Source of the DNA: Tagetes erecta
Lineage: Eukaryota; Streptophyta; Magnoliopsida; Asterales; Asteraceae
Assembly: GCA_030867185.1 (NCBI GenBank)
Contig: CM061486.1
Span: forward strand, 30,889,501 to 30,953,500
Length of the DNA: 64,000 nt
Direction of reading: 5' to 3'
Shown: positions 1 through 11,769 of the stretch, piece after piece
How the letters are laid out: each line of letters begins with the position of its first letter
Numbering within the stretch: position 1 is the stretch's first letter
Translations under genes and position numbers: made by a program
The notes under the pieces: generated by a model
Databases searched by the model: none
What the model was told of the DNA's origin: nothing
The model's input: the letters and a program-made list of their open reading frames with translations, nothing else

Positions 1-1890
1 AATGAGTTAGGCTCCAAAAGATAATATAAAGAAAACATGTATATATATACTTTGTTCCAATTTTTCTACTTCTCTTTTCATCAACAATGAAAGCTTATAT
101 ACAAATGAAACAACCTACAAAACTGGAAAACATGAGACTAATGCATATACATGAAATAAAAGATGCGGAAGCAATAAAAAGCTGGTTAATGGTGCGAAAG
201 GTGATGGAACCTGAGAACTAAAAAAATGTAGTGAGGATATATATATGTCACAGATCGAGTTTTTGGTACCTGAGAACTAAGGACGTATCTAGATGTGTAA
301 AGTTAGATGTCTTCCCCGGCCTTATATATATGAATGATGGTTCAAAACTTCACATCCATTGTTCATGTAGCTAGATCTAGAAGCTAGTAACGTACTAGCT
401 AGCTAGGTGGTGTGTAAATCAAGCATTTAAAAAAACTAATTTGAAGCAACTTAATTAAAACCAAACAAGAGTACGTACTCTAATGATCACACAAATCAAC
501 AATATTTAACCCGGCCCGGCGATTAACCAAACTAATCACAAACAAACTTATATATCTTTCAGTTAAGTTTTGCATGATCGATCTCCAAGAGGAAGACGTT
601 AGTCATTTGACTACATTTTTAGTCTATGATGGATTTAAAGTATAAATTCTTATTCCTCTACATACATACATGTGGCCTGCCTGCAGGTATATATGGATTC
701 TTTGATCTTTAATTATACAAAATATATATAATTTATTGTTTGCTACGAATATATATATGTACCGATGTACGTTGTAGCCTTTGAACATGATGGAACTATT
801 TGGATTTCACATGTCCTTGTATATTTCTAAACGTTTTTTTACTAGTTTCATTCAGTATTCTTTTTCTATTTCATGTTTTAAATGCTTACTATATATCCTC
901 ATTTTCTTTTTGTCATTTGAGTTTTTTTTAACTCGGTTGATTTTCCATCACATACTAATAATTTATTTAAATAATCAATCGTTTACTTAATTTGTTTTAC
1001 ACTTTACACAAAATTTACACATTAAATCCTCAATCTTATAATTTTTAAAGTTTACGAGTGGTGACCCTAAATTTAAAGAGACATTATGATTTTCCATCAC
1101 ATACTAATAATTTATTTAAATAATCAATCGTTTTCTTAATTTGTTTTACACTTTACACATGTCATTTTTTAGTCGTCTTAAGTTATTTTTTTCTTTAATT
1201 GACCTGTATTTTTTAGTGACGAGATGCAATAGGTATAGTGAACACATGTCATCCCCTTTAGTAAAATATACTAAAGACAAATACGTTTGAAACACAACAT
1301 CAAACTAGGCTTAGCTCTACAGGTCGGATGACGGCTTTTTAACTGTTTTTTTCCTTTTACATTTACTAATGTGTGTAGAAAAGTCATAAAAACAAGGCTA
1401 CACGCGCACTAAGTCACCAACAAAACCCAGACATTACATCGTACGACCCGAATTATAAACAAAATTTTAAATCAAAATATGGGCTTTTTAAGTTTGTAGC
1501 CTGAATAATAATGGCTTCTTATTCTTTAGTTTTACAAAAGGTGAGGAACATGGTGTTATGGAATATAATAATATAATATGCATGTCATTGAAAAGTAATG
1601 GATTTGGGCCCCATAAAAATTCGCTCAAACTTCAAACCAAATATTTAACTCAAAGTGATAACGTATGTTATAAAATCTTAATGATATATGTAGAGATGAC
1701 ACTTGTATTGTATAAGGCCTCTTTTTTGTTTGCGGGCATCTTTAAAATATTATAAACTTAGTAAAATAGTAGGTTGGGTCGAATTAGGTATCGCGTTAAA
1801 ACAAAATTTCATCAAACTAGATTTTGATTGAGTTTAGGTTAAACTTAAACTATTTTTGAAAGACATCATGTTAATTCGTGACGTCTCTTC
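1..1890. other. AT-rich spacer, no gene seen
   Basis: I see no convincing gene on either strand. Short open frames here are AT-rich and resemble no family I know. The one clear structure is a 72-bp direct repeat at 939-1010 and 1088-1159 (listed separately). Confidence 0.6.
939..1159. repeat. 72-bp direct repeat, 149-bp period
   Basis: Positions 939-1010 and 1088-1159 are nearly identical. Both begin GATTTTCCATCACATACTAA and end in ACACTTTACACA, with about one mismatch. The 77 bp between them are not repeated. This looks like a small local duplication. Confidence 0.85.
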
Positions 1891-1899
1891 CAGCCCCAA

Positions 1900-2846
1900 C
1901 ACCCACAACCCACACCCAAGATTTTTATCTCTCAAATCAATTTTGATTATGGGTGTGCGTTAGAACGCTTACAGACTTCTCTTCCCGATTTTGATATCAG
2001 CGGGTTCTCTAAAAAGGACACCGCCCCCCTAAAGCACAACATGTTTTGGCGAGTGCTTTATTTAGTAGGATCAGTCAAAGTTTGGAAGTGAGGTTTGATC
2101 TTTCACCCCGTCAGAAAGCAGTGGTTGCATGTCTCCAGGCTCCTCGGGCCCAAGATTTTTTGACTGTCATACCCATTGAAGGCCTAGGGCAACATATGTC
2201 ACCTTTGGAATACCGGGCTATCCTTAAGTATCGGTTAATGATTCCTTTGTTCCCGGTTGATGAGCCTTGTCCCGTTTGCCGCAAGGTTTGCTTAGATGCT
2301 TTTGGTGATCATGCGGTCCATTGCAAGGAGTTACCTGGCTTCAAATACAGACATGATTTGGTTAGGGACGTCCTATGTGATATCCTTAAGCGAGCAGGAA
2401 TTTCGGCTAAAAAGGAGGCTCCTGTGAACTTTCTGACAGATCCGCTAGAAGGGAGATCTACCTTAAGGCCGGCTGATATTTTAGTGTTTGGTTGGTCGGG
2501 TGGGAAACACGCTTGTGTGGACCTTACGGGAGTGTCTCCCTTGGTTGCGCTTAAGGACAATGGATTTGTTGCACGACAGGCAGCGTCAAAGGCGGAATCA
2601 TGCAAGATCGCCAAACACGAGAAAGCCTGCCTGGCCAATCAACATGTTTTTATTCCTTTAGCTTTTGACACATTTGGCTTCCTAGCCACTGAGGCAGTGA
2701 ACTTCTTGACTAGGGTTCAGCGGGTCATTCATAGCAATGTTTCGACACCTAAGAGCCAAGGTTACGTCTTCAGTAGGCTAGGTTTTGCTATTCAAAAGGG
2801 GGTGGCGGCGCAACTTGTTGCCCGTTTACCTGCCACTTTATTGTAA
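1900..2846 (+). pseudogene. Retroelement-derived 3' fragment: CCHC-like finger plus PD-(D/E)XK-like domain, frameshifted
   Basis: The main open frame runs from an in-frame stop near 2010 to a TAA at 2844-2846, and its only early start is a TTG at 2046. The 266-residue product has a finger-like cluster (C75, C78, H89 and/or H92, C93 in the track numbering), followed by RHDLVRD. It then has RPADILV (D144) and ACVDLTG (D159), a spacing like the PD-(D/E)XK nuclease fold. A finger followed by such a nuclease is known from the C-terminal end of site-specific non-LTR retroelement polyproteins; applying that here is inference. The coding sense continues upstream in another frame (about 1900-2030, reading ...DFDISGFSKKDTAP). 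The two frames meet in a C-run at 2024-2029, where one base appears to be missing. I read it as a degraded transposon tail, not a host gene. Confidence 0.6.
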
Positions 2847-3134
2847 ATTCTTTGAAAGATATTAATGGATATATGTCTTTAAAAAAAAAATCAATTCATG
2901 TGATGGTGTTTTCTATAAATACAACCCAATACATTGAGTCATTGAGTGTTTGTATAATTAATTTTTTTTTTGTTTAAAAGAACTATCAATATATTGACGA
3001 AATCATCAAAATTTGAAGTATTTTTTGAATTTTTTTTAATGTTAAATGCTTAGATTAAACATCAAATGAATTTACAATAAGGTAGCAAGTAGACGGGCAA
3101 CAAGTTGCGCCGCCACCCCCTTTTGAATTGATAG
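2788..3134. repeat. Inverted repeat, about 60-bp arms
   Basis: The 3' end of the retroelement frame (2788-2849) reappears inverted at 3069-3134. Both arms contain GGGGGTGGCGGCGCAACTTG, or its complement, and an ATTTACAAT edge. About 220 bp of AT-rich sequence separate them, so a transcript across the region could fold into a long stem. Confidence 0.85.
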
Positions 3135-4304
3135 TAACATGCTAACAAAATAAAAATGCCTCCCATCTAGAACACGACATATGCTTCAAGATATGGTAAT
3201 CACCATCAATCATTCGACACACTTTATTCAAGATCTTGATGCAAACATTAAGGTCATGGCGTTGCCGACAAGATTACTCACAATAACAAACAAGTAAACG
3301 GTCTTTGTGATTTGTCAAGACTTTAGTTGTAGATTGTTTTAAATCCGAAAAGGTCGGTTAACATGATGTTAAGTTATTCTTGGTGTTTGGTCCTGAGAAT
3401 CAGAAGAATACTAGAAAATGTGGTCCAAAGAAAGATTGTGTAGCATCACATAGGATTATATTTTGGTACAAAGATGCTTAATAGAATAACCCACAAAAAC
3501 ACTTTTTCCCCACCTTAAAACCCATTTGGTGCCTCCGAGGGTGACTAGCATCGCCTTTCGTTTTCTATGTGACATCGTAGAATATGTTGAAGGGAGACGA
3601 CGATGACGGGCAAGATGTGGATAAGAAAGGTTGTTATGCATTATATGTACATATTTAGATAACTAGTTGTTAAACAAATAATTCATGCATTCATACAAGT
3701 GATCATAATACATATCCATTGCAATTAACACAACTCCATCACAATATAGAAGAAATGAAAAAAAAAATGCAAGATATTAATAATTGTAAGGAGGTCGTCT
3801 CGGTTTCCACATCAGCATAAAACCAACTCAAATGGCTATATATGTGATAAAAGTGTTTTTGGAGAAATATTTGATATTTCGTATTATTGTTGTTAATTAT
3901 GATGCAACTTCTATTATCAATTGATATAAGAGTGTTAATTATGGTCTTCATATCATATGGCAGCTGAGGTGACAAAAATTATGATTCAATGACTCACCGA
4001 CAAAGATTGTTTCCGGGAAAACATTTTGTGTTATTACTATTGTTGGTATATATGTAGGAGAATAGGAGAAAAAAGACATCCCATCACTTGCTTGTTCAAA
4101 TGTGGGTTTAGGTTTCATGGATCAATGGACCCTAAAAAAGCCCAAACAAAAAAAAAAAGAAAAAATCGACTTATAGTCTTATATTAGTTTTTGGATTTTT
4201 AGAAACAACAAAATCGAAATCAATATATATAAAAGGTAATTTAAAGGCAACACAATACAAATAATTACTTTTGACGCCCGTACAAATAGTAGGGTTTGAA
4301 ACTT
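3135..4304. other. Spacer, no gene recognised
   Basis: Only short frames are present (minus strand at 3456-3641 and 3739-3975). Neither shows a known domain or plausible gene context, and I see no repeat ends. Confidence 0.5.
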
Positions 4305-4307
4305 TTA

Positions 4308-4587
4308 GGGTTTGTTTGGCAAAATCTGAATTATTAAGTGCTAAATGGTTAAGAAGTGTGAACCATTAAGAGACTCTATCAATGCAAGGAATGTTATGCT
4401 AAAACTTCAGATGATGGTAAGCTTGGTACATGTTCTATTAAGTTTCATTCAACATCTCTCAGTCTTTTAATAATTCAGCACTTAACTGAACCATTTAAAG
4501 GCTCTTTTTTATGAAACAAAGAATAAAAACTGAATGCTAAATACTTAAACAATGAACTGAATCATTAAAAATTAAAACAAACGGCCC
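4308..4587. mobile_element. Tourist-type MITE (PIF/Harbinger), copy 1
   Basis: The element starts GGGTTTGTTTGGCAAAATC and ends AAAACAAACGGCCC, so the termini are inverted. It is flanked on both sides by TTA (4305-4307 and 4588-4590). A 3-bp TWA/TAA-type duplication and a GGG..TGTTTG terminus are diagnostic of PIF/Harbinger MITEs. It is 280 bp, has no coding capacity, and its interior carries repeated motifs of the type CTGAATGGTTAAG. It is the same family as the copies near 33.8-34.3 kb and 43.8 kb. Confidence 0.88.
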
Positions 4588-4985
4588 TTAGGTCCATAAA
4601 AATCTTGAAAAGGAGCCTTCAACTAATTAAAAATGAAGGAAGCCCATTAAAAAAAAGATGAACACAGAGGCCCAAATTTAAAATATAAAACCCATTTCAG
4701 TGAAAATAACGGGATTTATGGGTATTCATATTTATTTAAAGGTTTGATACTTTGATAACTAAATTCGATTCCAATAAAATTTGCGAAAATCCATATCAAA
4801 TAAACTCATGTGAATTTGAATCTATTCATATAAACAAAATTAGTGGAAAAAAATGAAATTAGAATAAAAACATATACTATCAAAATGTATATATATTATT
4901 CACTTAGGTTATTTGTGTCAATACGGTTCGAGATACCTAACATATATCATGTGATACTTGTTATTTTTTCTTAACGAAATATAAG

Positions 4986-5523
4986 TCCACAGCCTATTTG
5001 TTGTGAGATTCATTTCTTAACATTAGACTCCAACCCTCGTCCACTTCTTATCTAATGACAAACAAACTAACAAATCAAACATGCTTATAGTGTAGCATAT
5101 GAATGACTGAATGAGCACATTTTTTGAGTACCGGTATCAATTGATACCGACCAACATTACCAGCATTGGTATTGGTATATGTTTTTTTTTATATTTTCTG
5201 TTTGATTTTGGTATTTTTGGTATATTCAATGATATAAGTACCGAAGCGATGAAATCCACAGCCTATTTGTTGTGAGATTCATTTCTTAACATTAGACTCC
5301 AACCCTCGTCCACTTCTTATCTAATAACAAACAAACTAACAAATCAAACATGCTTATAGTGTAGCATATGAATGACTGAATGAGCACATTTTTCGAGTAC
5401 CGGTATCAATTGATACCGACCAACATTACCAGCATTGGTATTGATATATGTTTTTTTTTATATTTTCTGTTTGATTTTGGTATTTTTGATATATTCAATG
5501 ATATAAGTACCGAAGCGATGAAA
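4986..5523. repeat. 269-bp tandem duplication (two copies)
   Basis: Copy 1 is 4986-5254 and copy 2 is 5255-5523, directly abutting. I count about four substitutions between them, for example TTTTTTGAGT versus TTTTTCGAGT. The duplication is therefore recent. The unit carries ACCGGTATCAATTGATACCG, which is largely self-complementary. No gene is present. Confidence 0.92.
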
Positions 5524-7890
5524 TCAATACAATATTTGATTTATACTTCATTCGTTTTTTGTTTTGATATTTTTCGGTACGGTACCAGTCTTATCTTCTG
5601 TCTAGCAAATGTGTTAAATTTAAAAATAATTTTAGAAAGCTTGTGAGTCAATAGTTTAAAAAATATCTAATAACATAATCTTTTTTTCAAGCGTTTCATG
5701 ACTTCATGAATATGTTGTTAAAATTTTGTTTAATATGATATGCATTAAGTGATTGTTTGTTTAGTCTTTTAATGATTCAGTTGACTGAATGGTTCAGGAT
5801 TTAATGTTTTACACTGTTTATTTCGTGAGCAGATGTCTAAATGGTTAAACATTGGGGTCTGTTTGACAACTTTTGAATTTGGAAGTGTTGAACCAATAAG
5901 TGGTCTGATTGGTTAATACCTCTTGTCTGAATTAGTCAGATATTTTGTCTATAAATAATTAAACAATACACTCACTCAAATAATTCAGATCTTTTACTAA
6001 TTCAACACTTAGTATTAAAATTTTTTATTAATTCAGCACATATGTATTTAAAATTCATCAAACCGTTTCTAACTTTCTCATCATCGCACCATATATCAAA
6101 GCATAATTAAAAATGCCAATATATAGAAAGATGAGATTATTATTCTCCAATGCTCCACTACCCGTAATGATTAATGTTTCCTTGTTATACTTCCTATAAT
6201 ATCTCAAAAGAATTACCCCATTAGGCCATTAACTAAAACGAATAAACATTTTAATATTAAATGCTTTATTTAAATAAAACTTTTAATTTAAAATTATCTA
6301 ACAGAGTTATTGTATTCGGTTTTTGAGTTATATTTTCGTTCATTTATGACTTGTATATGTGTTACATAAGTTGACCGTATGAAGGAAATATACTTCAATA
6401 AAAAACAAGACAACATTGAACAATAGAAACTTCCAACAATCCCAACGAGACAACATAAAGATTTACAACTTAGTGGTTTACATCAACGTTACTTAAAAAA
6501 TTAGGTAGGGATTTCTTTATCTAATGCAATGAAGATTTGGTATAACAAATTACAAATACCACAACAATATCAAGACAAATTAGGAAAAAAAATGTCACAA
6601 TTTGAAAATAGGGAAGGCATTTTAAAGTGTAGAGAGAATATCACAAAACATGACAAATAATTTTGAATTGCGTATAAAAAATTGAATGTATATTAATCAT
6701 TTTTATTATTATATTTTTCTATGTTTTTAACAAATTCATATTATATAGCTTATAAACGTTTAAAATAAATAATTTTATTTCAGATATTTATTATATATTT
6801 ACTTAAGTTATTTATAAAAATCCAGAATATTTATCGGAATTAAAAAAAAAAACCCAGTATCTCCATTCCGGTCTAGATAATATTGTATGGTCGACTTTTT
6901 TGGGACCTTAGATCCGGATAAAATCCGATCCAGATTTTTGAAATTTAGTTTTGATCTTGAATTAACTTATCCGAGTGAAATAAAAGAGTTGTATGATTAA
7001 CTTTTTAGGACCTTGAATCCCACCTCAAGATAAAGAGTCATTTTAACATATACTTTTAAATTTTTGAAATTCTTTAGAAAATACACAAAGTGTTTAAAAA
7101 TTTAAAATTATGCAAATTAGGTAACTAATTTTATGTATAATACTACCAGTTTAGTGTTCGCGTTACACTCGGAAACAACATGCAGGTAGTTGCTTTAAGG
7201 ATATTCACGGTGACACAGACGATTTTCATTAGTTTTAATACAAAATCGTAGTAAAACCGAAATACAAAATTTTAAATTTTTTTAGTATAGCCATATTATA
7301 TTATTATACTCAAATTAAAAAGATTTAAATACTTTGTTTTATGGTGTAATTTTTTTAAAAAATAATGTCACATAAAAAAGTTATGTATGTTCAGAAAGTA
7401 TTGTTATATTTAATTGTAGGTTATTATCAAATTTATCTTTAAGTTTCATTTTTATATCATATCAAATATAAACTGACCATTGTATACCCTAGCAGGAGAG
7501 AGTTGAAAATATAAATAATCTTAAATTTTTAAAGATTCTAAAAAATATTAGATGTCTAAAATGTAAATACTATTATTATAATATATTATTTTAAATAGAA
7601 AATTATTAAAATTTGTTTATTTTTTAGTTATTGTGAAAGAAGCCCTAAAATAATACCACATGAACAAAATAACCCTAAAATCATACAACATAAGCAAAAC
7701 TCATTCTCGTGTATTTATATAGAAGATGTAAACACTTGTATCTTTTACTTTGTATGATCCATAAGTGAGCTATACATGCGTAATCACTTATTCCACCATC
7801 TATACAGAGTTTAGTTAAGATCAAGGTTTTATTGTTATAAAAAAATGAGAAGACCAACTCCAAATAGTGCAAAACTTAATCAAGAGACAA
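5524..7890. other. AT-rich spacer with degenerate MITE pieces
   Basis: No gene is seen. Segments at about 5750-5860 and 5868-6070 carry GTTTGTTT, CTGAATGGTTCAG and AATTCAGCACTT motifs like the Tourist-type family, but I could not define both ends or a TSD. The rest is low-complexity AT-rich DNA. Confidence 0.45.
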
Positions 7891-8175
7891 AAATTACATT
7901 GTACTTTAAAATAATAAATTACAGTTCATCTATGTGTTTTGACATTTTTAATAGACTCAGTTTCACTTAATAACATACGTCCTTGTAAATTTATTTTTAA
8001 AAATCGGTCTCAAACACTAACGCAATCCAATTTTCTTTTAATTCTCATGCCCATGTCGGGGTAAAATGTCATTTTAATTACTCTTTTTGATCAACGTCTG
8101 AATAAAACATTTACATAGATGTTTACTTGGATAAAGGAGTGGGCGAAATGATATTTTTACCGGCCCCACCTACAA
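7890..8175. mobile_element. Truncated arm of a foldback MITE
   Basis: This resembles one arm of the complete element at 25094-25514. Shared pieces include the order CTATGTGTTTTGAC, then GGTCTCAAACACTAACGCAA, then TCCAATTTTC and AAAATGTCATTT. The second arm is only partly recognisable (GAAATGATATTTTTACC) and I found no TSD. It lies about 0.4 kb upstream of the DeSI-like gene. Confidence 0.5.
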
Positions 8176-8566
8176 CGTAAATAACAAAGAATTAATGAAA
8201 AGATAGATGAAATTGTCGTCCACCCATTTTTATTAAAAGTAAAAATAAAAAAGACGTAAAATATATTGATAAATACTCAACCGGTCAAAATAAAATACTC
8301 TGTAGTAGTTGACTCCTTTAAAGGTTAAATTGTTTTTTTACAAATTATTTGAAGATAAAACATGATGAGGTTTTTGAATTAGAAAAAGAAAAAGATATAA
8401 TGAAGAAATAAGATTATGAAAGTAAAACGGTAGGTCCGCAAAAAAAGATGATCCGGTGCTTATATGTCGCCAATGTCACCAACAAGCTTCACATATATTA
8501 TTTACTCTCAAATAATTTCATTCATTCTTTCAACACATCTTCAACACAACTCAACTCAGGAGGAGG

Positions 8567-9877
8567 ATGCTGTGCAGAGGAAGTAACTCAATAAAATGCA
8601 AAACATCTGGATCTATTCCCGTTTACCTCAATGTGTACGATCTCACTTCCATCAATGAATATGCTTACTGGTTCGGTCTCGGTGTTTATCACTCCGGTGT
8701 TCAAGGTCAGATCTCCATCTTCCGATTATCAATTTGTTCAGTTATAGTTATTGCGTTTGCATTTGATGAGTTTGTGAAGCAAGTATATATTGTTTGTAAT
8801 GGTTGATTTCATTCAGTTCATAGAGTTGAATACGCGTTTGGATCTCACGAACAAGCAACGACGGGAATATTTGAATCTGAACCGAAACAGTGCGAAGGAT
8901 TTACATTTCGGAAGCAGATTTTAATCGGTTTCACGGAATTGAATCGGAAGGAGGTGAAAGGAGTTATGGAAGAACTTGCTCATGATTACAAAGGAATTTC
9001 GTATAACCTAATCACCAGAAATTGTAATCACTTCTGCAATGATGTTTGTATTAGACTCACTGGAAAATCCATTCCCAGTTGGGTCAATCGTCTAGCTAGA
9101 CTCGGTAATCAACTCATTCGTAAACTAATTTCAACTTTTGACTAGTCATCAACTGAGTCGAGTCGAGCCCACGCTTGTTTAGGCTCAGGCTCTCTTTGTT
9201 TTGAATGAATAGAGCTTGAGTTTGAGATCAACCTGTTTACACCTTTATTTTTTTAAATCTCGAGCTGGAGTATTAAGTTTGGGATCGGCTCGTTTATTAT
9301 TTAATAATACATTTATATACTTTTTTATATAATGTTTTGAGTATAATTATAAATAATACATTTATACATATAACACACTACATTATTTATATAACTATAT
9401 TTAACTAAGATAATAAATAAAACTCGTTTTTGCATGCGAGCCGTCTTGATACGTGGAGCTCAGGATCGATGTTTTATTGAGCTTTTTTTAAGCCAGACAA
9501 AACTTGACCCGATTTGAACCTTATATAGTTATATTGATTCGATTTCAAGCTACTAGTAAATGGCCTGACAAGTTCGCACCTTTACTTTTGAGTTGAAATT
9601 TCTGACGTTTTTATGGTGATTTTTAGGTTTTTTGTGCAATTGCATAGTTCCCGCGAGTATAAATTCGACGAAAGTTGGAATTGAAGATAGTAAAGTTTGT
9701 AATGAAGCGGAGATTAAGGCGAAACTGAAAAGTCGATCAAGTAGGTTAACTTCATCTTCGAGTTCACCAGCGTCTTCTAATAAGTCGACGTCTGTATCAT
9801 CCGGAACTAAGGGAAGAATAGTTCTTTCTCCGTCAACACTTATGGTTCTAGAGTCGTCTTCTTATTCTAAATCATAG
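8567..9877 (+). CDS. DeSI-like PPPDE-domain cysteine protease (desumoylating isopeptidase-like)
   Basis: Three exons (8567-8705, 8817-9104, 9627-9877) join in frame through GT-AG introns into a 225-residue protein. The PPPDE fold is recognisable from PVYLNVYDLTSINEYAYWFG at residue 18 on. The proposed catalytic pair is present: His42 in GVYHSGVQ and Cys116 in RNCNHFC. PPPDE/DeSI proteins are papain-like deubiquitinating or desumoylating peptidases; plant members are often annotated 'deSI-like'. After the core, LARLGFLCNC leads into a serine-rich, probably disordered C-terminal tail of about 75 residues. The start is the first ATG after a leader containing AGGAGGAGG, and gives a normal family N-terminus. 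Every family-critical residue I know of is present, so I consider it functional. The substrate cannot be read from sequence. Confidence 0.9.
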
Positions 9878-9983
9878 CGGTAATTTGTAATGGTAATTAC
9901 ATCTAATGTAATTAAACTTTATTTATTAGTGGGGATTTTGTTAATTATCTTAACAGATTAATCAAGTTCAATTTTATTAGATA

Positions 9984-10209
9984 CTAGGTTTAACACCCGT
10001 GTATAACACGGGTTGAATAAAAATATTTTTAAAATATTATAACTATTATATTTAAAAATTTATAAATAATTTTATAAATTATTATTAATCACAAAATTTT
10101 ATCTTTATTAACTCTTTTACTCAATTTTCCCTCTCAACCTTCCTTTTATAAAATAAATTATATTTTCCCCTAAAATTTGCCCCCTAAAAACTCTAATTTA
10201 TTAGATAGA
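9984..10209 (-). mobile_element. Short non-autonomous Helitron, minus strand
   Basis: Read on the minus strand, it begins TCTATCTAATAAATTAGAG at 10209. It ends with a CCCGTGT..ACACGGG hairpin followed by GTTAAACCTAG at 9984. The flanking bases are A and T, as expected for insertion between A and T without TSD. At 226 bp it encodes no Rep/Helicase. It has the same 5' end as the two elements at 42443-43017. Confidence 0.85.
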
Positions 10210-11439
10210 TACTTAAAATTCAAAAGTGATATAAGTTAAAATTATCGTATTTTATTGGATTTGAATTTCATATCTATTGATACTTATGAAATCTTTATGG
10301 TATGATCTCTTCTTAGATTATCCAATTATCGGACTTATTGTCACATCATTAATCATGTCACTCTAATAAACATCCCCACCTTAAAGTTCATTTTTAATGA
10401 CTATAATTAAAATTCAATCTTGCAAACCTTCCAAATTTTATAACATTTTCAACATTTAATGTTTTTATTTATTTTATAATAAAACTTACTCTTTAATTTT
10501 GATTACTAGTATTGTTGGTATATCTAAAAAAATTATTTTTGCTTTAATTGTTTTTTATTTATTCTTTTGTATTAACACCTATTTATTTCCTTTTAAATGT
10601 TATATTTAATATTTTATCTCTTCAACTTGTATGATACACGAGTTTCTAATCTAATTATACCAATGCATATAATCCCACAATTTATGCCAAGCATTCTTTA
10701 TGTACAAAGAGGTCTTTAGATATTTATGAATTACATTTTTATTTTGTTTGTAAAATTTTTGTCATTTGTTACCAAATATTTTTCTCACAATCTATGTTTT
10801 TTTACATTTTCTCATCTGTATACACGGCTTTTCAACATAGTATAAGAACGTAAGTCATAAAAGTTATTGGCTTTATCCTCATATGTAAAAGAGATTTTTC
10901 ATGCCACATTTAAGAATGCATATATAGATAAAATGTCAGATTGTTGTTATGCATTTGTACATCCATCAATATAAAATACTATTTTAAAGCCCGTATACAT
11001 ACGAAATTGAACCATAAAAATGAAAAAAAACATTAAATTATTGTTTTTAAAACTAAAAAACTATTTATAAAATAGTTTTCAAGTATATAAAAAAAGATTC
11101 ATGGTCTAGAAATGTAAGAAATTACAAAAGTTATTAATTTATTTACATGTTGTAAGATTGTACTTATTTATTAATATACAAAATATTTACTTTTTTTTTC
11201 TTATTAATATAGCAAGATTGTTATATCCTTTATTTAAGTATAATATAATTAGACGTGTATAAATCATAGCACGTAATATACATGTTATAGTGAATTAGGT
11301 GAATCCGCAAAGAACATGAAAGGTAGCTATTTGGTTGTGAACAACTCACAATATTTAGCTTGTTGGCCCAGTCTTCTACAGCTAATCGATTCTTTAGATA
11401 AACCTATCTCAAATAATTGAATCTCAAAGAAAAGTATTA
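10210..11439. other. AT-rich spacer
   Basis: No gene is seen. Around 10626-10655 a degenerate hairpin and TTTCTAAT resemble the Helitron 3' end at 27.9 kb, but no 5' end was found. Nothing else stands out. Confidence 0.45.
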
Positions 11440-11448
11440 TATAATTAA

Positions 11449-11760
11449 GGGTTAATGGATTTAATAATCCAAACTTTAATGTATTGGTCGATATTAATCT
11501 TAACTTAAAAAATTGCCTATGACAGTCCCAACTTGTAATTTATTTTCCTTCACCGAGCCTTTTATAATTGTGACACAAAAATGATCGGGTGAGGTTTTAA
11601 TGAGACACAAAAATGGTCTGATATGTTTTTTGAGCATCCATTATAAAAGGCTCGGTGGAGGAAAATAAATTACAAGTTGGGACTGTCATAAGAAATTTTT
11701 AAAGTTGGGATTAATATCGGCCAATACATTAAAGTTCGGATTATTAAAATCCAATAACCC
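11449..11760. mobile_element. MULE-type foldback MITE, family A copy 1
   Basis: The whole 312-bp element is an imperfect palindrome. It starts GGGTTAATGGATTTAATAAT and ends with the complement (ATCCAATAACCC). A perfect 9-bp TSD, TATAATTAA, flanks it at 11440-11448 and 11761-11769. Long terminal inverted repeats plus a 9-bp TSD indicate the Mutator-like superfamily. It has no coding capacity. A second copy lies at 57315-57627. Confidence 0.9.
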
Positions 11761-11769
11761 TATAATTAA

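Noticed and set aside
2309..2638. 109-codon minus-strand frame
   Set aside because: Antisense shadow of the retroelement-derived frame.
5868..6070. Fourth complete Tourist-type MITE
   Set aside because: Only scattered motifs are shared, and no inverted ends or TSD could be defined.
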